Positions 60,792 through 64,000 of a stretch of DNA of 64,000 nt are shown here, piece after piece. The stretch is from Neodontobutis hainanensis (Eukaryota; Chordata; Actinopteri; Gobiiformes; Odontobutidae): assembly GCA_024349245.1 (NCBI GenBank), contig JALDNG010000022.1, forward strand, positions 5,966,001 through 6,030,000, read 5' to 3'. Position 1 is the stretch's first letter. Every line of letters starts with the position of its first letter. The notes below the pieces were generated by a model. That model was not told the origin of the DNA. It was given only the letters and a program-made list of their open reading frames with translations, and did not search any database. The position numbers and the translations under genes are program-made.

Positions 60792-61852
60792 GTGAGAGCA
60801 CAACCCGAGAAGGTTTCCAGGGTCTGAATTTAACAATGACTTAACTGCTTCTTTTTTTTTTTTTTTCAGCACTTGGGACCAAGATCATTAATGGTCATAA
60901 GGTCTCTGATCAGTCGATGTTGTACATGGCGTCTGTGCAGAACAACGGGAAGCACATTTGTGGAGGCATCCTGGTCAGTGAAGACTTTGTGCTCACTGCT
61001 GCACACTGTGATAAGTAAGTCTTTTTCTCTAAGAACACGATTTGTATTTAGTGTATTTTAGTGTATTTACGATTGTTAGTGTGAGCTTTAATGTAGTTAA
61101 TGATAAAATCTGACAATCTCTCATTTTTAGGGCAACAAGTGTTGTTCTTGGTACACATGATATTAGTTCCACTAACAATTTGAGGTACGATGTGAAGCAA
61201 TGCAAACACCCATCTTATGAGAGAATCAACCTGGGCAAGGACATCATGCTCCTGAAGGTAAGCACTAAAAGAAAGTTCTTTACGATAGTGCCAATAGTTT
61301 CTGAGTTTTAACATTTTAAATTCTGTTCCTTCAGTTGTCTCAGAAAGCTCAGTTGGGCGACAAAGTAGAAATTGTTCAACTTCCAACTGAGAGCACGAGT
61401 GTACAGGAAAACCAAACGTGTGTGGTAGCAGGATGGGGCTACACTAAAACTTACGGTTCACATGTGAATGAGCTCCTGCAGGCATTTGTGCCAGTCATCA
61501 GTTTCAGTAAGTGCAAGAAGAAGTGGGGCAACAGTCTCCCTCCTCACAGTGTGATCTGTGCCGGTGGATACAACACAAACAAGGGATTCTGTCAGGTATT
61601 TTCTCTAGTGAGGAAAACAACAACAACAACAACAACAACAACACTGCATTAAATAACTCAAATAGACTGACTCTCTCTTCCTGGTTTCAGGGTGACTCTG
61701 GTGGCCCTCTGGTGTGCGACGGGATCCCAGTTGGCATTGTGTCTTTCAACCGAGACTGTGATTACTCAAACAACAATTATCCAAACGTTTACACAGAAAT
61801 ATCAGCGTTCCTCCCCTGGATCAAAAGTACTCTTGAGAATCAGCGCTGTTAA
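60734..61852 (+). CDS. Secreted chymotrypsin-fold serine protease, granzyme/PRSS57-like, complete
   Basis: Joins 60734-60791, 60870-61014, 61131-61257, 61335-61595 and 61691-61852: 250 aa, phases 1-2-0-0, the five-exon layout of granzymes and neutrophil proteases. Residues 1-18 are a signal peptide (MKPFHKLLLLLLLGSLG). A short propeptide ends at Lys24, and the mature enzyme starts IINGHKV, implying trypsin-like activation. The triad is intact: His65 in LTAAHC, Asp105 in KDIMLLK, Ser200 in GDSGGP. Six cysteines near the catalytic Ser form the usual pairs, and Cys50-Cys66 is the His-loop bridge. Pocket positions are Gly189, Phe190 and, by alignment, Asn216 and Asn226 (chymotrypsin numbering). 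Human PRSS57 also has Gly-Phe-Cys there. Cys92 and C-terminal Cys250 are extra. Synteny beside fgf22 fits a PRSS57/AZU1/ELANE/CFD-type locus; a fish granzyme B- or duodenase-like name is equally possible. Confidence 0.93.
60870..61014 (+). CDS. Protease exon 2: activation site and catalytic His
   Basis: 145 bp, residues 20-67 plus two bases. Contains GTKIINGHKV (activation) and CGGILVSEDFVLTAAHC with His65. The acceptor has a long poly-T tract; donor GTAAGT. Confidence 0.95.
61131..61257 (+). CDS. Protease exon 3: catalytic Asp
   Basis: 127 bp, residues 68-110. VVLGTHDISS, then the extra Cys92 in KQCKHPSYE, then LGKDIMLLK with catalytic Asp105. Donor GTAAGC. Confidence 0.95.
61335..61595 (+). 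CDS. Protease exon 4
   Basis: 261 bp, residues 111-197, phase 0 at both ends. Contains CVVAGWGYTKTYG and ends VICAGGYNTNKGFCQ, which sets the base of the specificity pocket. The donor GTATTT is weak, and an (AAC)n tract begins about 20 bases past it. Confidence 0.95.
61616..61643. repeat. (AAC)n microsatellite in protease intron 4
   Basis: About nine AAC units within the 95-bp last intron. Confidence 0.95.
61691..61852 (+). CDS. Protease exon 5: catalytic Ser and stop
   Basis: 162 bp, residues 198-250 and TAA. GDSGGPLVC with Ser200, VGIVSFNRDC, PNVYTEISAFLPWIKST and a C-terminal Cys. The SFNRDC stretch replaces the usual SWG, so position 215 is Phe and 216 Asn. Confidence 0.96.
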   Translation, partial: GDSGGPLVCDGIPVGIVSFNRDCDYSNNNYPNVYTEISAFLPWIKSTLENQRC

Positions 61853-61960
61853 ATGTTAGAGTGTTGCTTCCACAAAGTCCATGTATCTATCTGCAGTGAA
61901 GATGTTTTTATGTCTGATGTTATCTACTGTTGCTTCCAGTGTATCCAGACTAAAATGCAA

Positions 61961-61966
61961 AATAAA
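61961..61966 (+). terminator. Poly(A) signal AATAAA of the protease gene
   Basis: AATAAA 109 bases after the stop codon, with T-rich sequence (TTTCTTTTCTTC) about 20 bases further on. It gives a compact transcript end. Confidence 0.75.
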
Positions 61967-62073
61967 AGTCATTTCAAACAAAGCTTTCTTTTCTTCAGAT
62001 TTACACTAGAACAAAGTGGCACAGATTCTCATACCTACATTTGTAGATGAAGCATATCCAACCTGATGTGAGG

Positions 62074-62093
62074 CAATGGCACCCTCTTGTGGT
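62074..62093 (-). promoter_or_regulatory. CTCF-like motif
   Basis: The minus strand reads CCACAAGAGGGTGCCATTGC, one or two steps from the CTCF core. Located 220 bases past the protease stop codon. Confidence 0.45.
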
Positions 62094-62094
62094 C

Positions 62095-63947
62095 AAAAAC
62101 TAGACCTATTTTAAGCTGATGACGTCTTCTTGACTTGACTGGGGAAATACATACGCAATAAATGAATCATTTAATTCACTTGCTATTACTCAGTCATTCT
62201 TTTTTTTACATAACTGACTTGGAAAGTTCAAAAATAAAAGCTTTAAAGTTTCCACAGCTTTCAAAGGTCAGTTATGCCCAATGATGTAGGTTTCATTTAT
62301 ATAGACTTGTCATCTTCACAAGCATCATACAAAACCTGAAAGCAAGGACTAGTGTTGTAGAAGATAAGCTGTAAACATGTCTTCCCAACTCTTCAGACAA
62401 GGATCTGTAAAAACATCCACACTATGACAACAAACACAAATTTGCGACACACAAAGCAGAAAATTTATATGACACAGCTATTATTTGTTTTAATTGTGTA
62501 CCAAAATCAACTAAATAATTAAATGTTATTGACATTATTTTATATTAAAATCATTTAATAATTATTCAATTGTGTAATTCTTCAGAATTACTTACCTAAT
62601 GAGATTTTTAAACAAAATATTTTCCTGTCATTGTCATGTCCATACCAGTTCACCTAAAATACTTTACAAAGTGTTTATTTCAACACTGAAGCTCTCAGCA
62701 ACTAAACAATGACAAGACATGTACTTTACGTGAGACACTTGTATACACAGAGGAGGGTATCTTAAACAATGTAATATTTATCAAACCTTCACTGCCCTCA
62801 TATTGTACACATATTGTTTATGCTCAGCGTTGTGTCACATGGGAAAATAAAAAAACCTTTGGAAAAATAATCAGTTTTTGTGGACCTGTGGACATTGTCT
62901 AAAACCTACATCCATGGAAGCTTTCCCTTCTCTCTGCAACAAGCCTGGCCAGGGCCAATGCTTGTTGCATAATAGAACAATTTCAAAACTTCAACAATAA
63001 TGAAATCCTCCTCTTTCTTCATCCATTGACCAGAAGTTTACACAAGCTGATCCAATGTATGCGTGGCCTTGTAATACATCATTTTAAATATGAACACACA
63101 ACAAACAATATAAATAGACAAATCATATAACACAGTCAGTGACAACTTTCACATGGTACATTTTGTAGGTCATACAGGTTTAAGCTAACCTTACCAGACT
63201 CATTGTGCAGCATTAGTCAGAGCCTCTTTAGACAATTTATTTTCTTCCAAAATCTGTAAGACACAAGTTTCAGACAATATCTAAATTACTTAAGAAATAT
63301 AATCTTACACTTAATATCTGAAAACAATGGACTATTAGCATGCATTTGTCAGCTTAAACCCGACAAAGTTCATTTTTTTGGTGCATCATACTACTGCTAC
63401 TAACCCCCCCTCCCTCTGTCCCCCTCTGTCGACCTCTGTACACACTAATGACTGCTGAGTGGCAGGAAGTACTTTATGACAATACTATGAATAGAGATTA
63501 CTACTGCATGTTGAGGTGGAGGGGAAAGCAGTATTATTTACTCAGGCACATTGCAATTACAATAAGGCATTGTTCTTGGTCTGCAGCGGGGTCAGCAACA
63601 GAAAAGAAAAATAGAATAAAATAAACAAACCTCTATTACTGTATGTTTGTTTTCTGTCTTCAGTATGTGTATTTGTATTCATTATACTTTGAATATCTTG
63701 TATTTTATTTGAAATAAAAAGAAATGTCTTTGCTGCCGTGCTATCAGTCTGTGGCTTCGAAGGGCTGTGTCAAAATGTAACCAGCCACATTTCCGTTAAT
63801 CTTCAATGATTTCTTTATCAGCCGTTGTGATCCACTTGCATGCAAAAAGAGTCACACAAGATGGTAAATACTTCCCAGAAACTGATCAGAAGATAAGACG
63901 TATGTAGTTATGTAAATAGAAAAATTATATTTATTTAATAAACTTGC

Positions 63948-63979
<32 letters not shown>

Positions 63980-64000
63980 CTTTATGTTTATATAGTGCTT
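62095..64000. other. Right-edge stretch, no gene seen
   Basis: AT-rich sequence without a supported coding exon. A C-rich tract is at 63402-63424, and an (AAT)n tract near the end is followed by TTTATATAGTGCTT, a repeat end common in fish DNA. Confidence 0.55.
63948..63979. repeat. (AAT)n microsatellite
   Basis: Eleven or so AAT/ATA units, next to a TTATATAGTGCTT block at the window's right edge. Confidence 0.95.

Overview
The window reads as nuclear DNA of a ray-finned (teleost) fish. The genes have many GT-AG introns. The intergenic DNA is AT-rich, with (AC)n, (AT)n and (AAT)n microsatellites and several repeat types I recognise from teleosts (tRNA-derived SINE pieces, Tc1/mariner-like transposons, a hAT-type MITE). 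The gene order polrmt - fgf22 - chymotrypsin-fold serine proteases matches human 19p13.3 (POLRMT, FGF22, PRSS57 and the AZU1/PRTN3/ELANE/CFD group), which supports the gene names.

Region 1 (about 1-24.4 kb, minus strand): polrmt, the mitochondrial RNA polymerase. I rebuilt 16 coding exons (1193 complete codons plus 2 nt) with consistent splice phases, from the start codon at 24355 to 1799. The gene is cut by the left edge: the last stretch, including catalytic motif C, is not in the window. The start codon sits behind three short upstream reading frames and a YY1-like site. A 157-bp direct/inverted/direct repeat lies in intron 14, next to exon 15.

Region 2 (24.4-50.2 kb, plus strand): an intergenic stretch, then fgf22, a secreted FGF10-subfamily ligand of 223 aa in three exons with an 18-kb first intron. 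That intron holds SINE pieces, long (AT)n tracts, a G-rich tract and a 248-bp hAT-type MITE with a perfect 8-bp target-site duplication.

Region 3 (50-59.3 kb): repeat-rich spacer with no gene I can support. It holds two SINE-like copies, a strong G-quadruplex motif, a decayed Tc1/mariner-like transposon with both terminal inverted repeats, and a tRNA-derived SINE with A and B boxes.

Region 4 (59.3-64 kb): a serine protease locus. A broken protease copy (penultimate exon intact, last exon truncated at the active-site serine, first three exons missing) lies ahead of a complete five-exon protease gene of 250 aa. That gene has a signal peptide, an intact His-Asp-Ser triad, a Gly189/Phe190 specificity pocket (chymotrypsin numbering) like that of mammalian PRSS57/NSP4, a TATA box and a PU.1-like site. 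A roughly 120-bp-armed inverted repeat lies just upstream of its promoter. The last 2 kb show no gene.

I did not find a clearly novel biological system. The points most worth a second look are the PRSS57-like pocket and its synteny, the extra cysteines in the protease, the broken neighbour copy, the inverted-repeat element beside the protease promoter, the A-A'-A repeat in polrmt, the polrmt uORFs, and a series of CTCF-like motifs convergent around fgf22.
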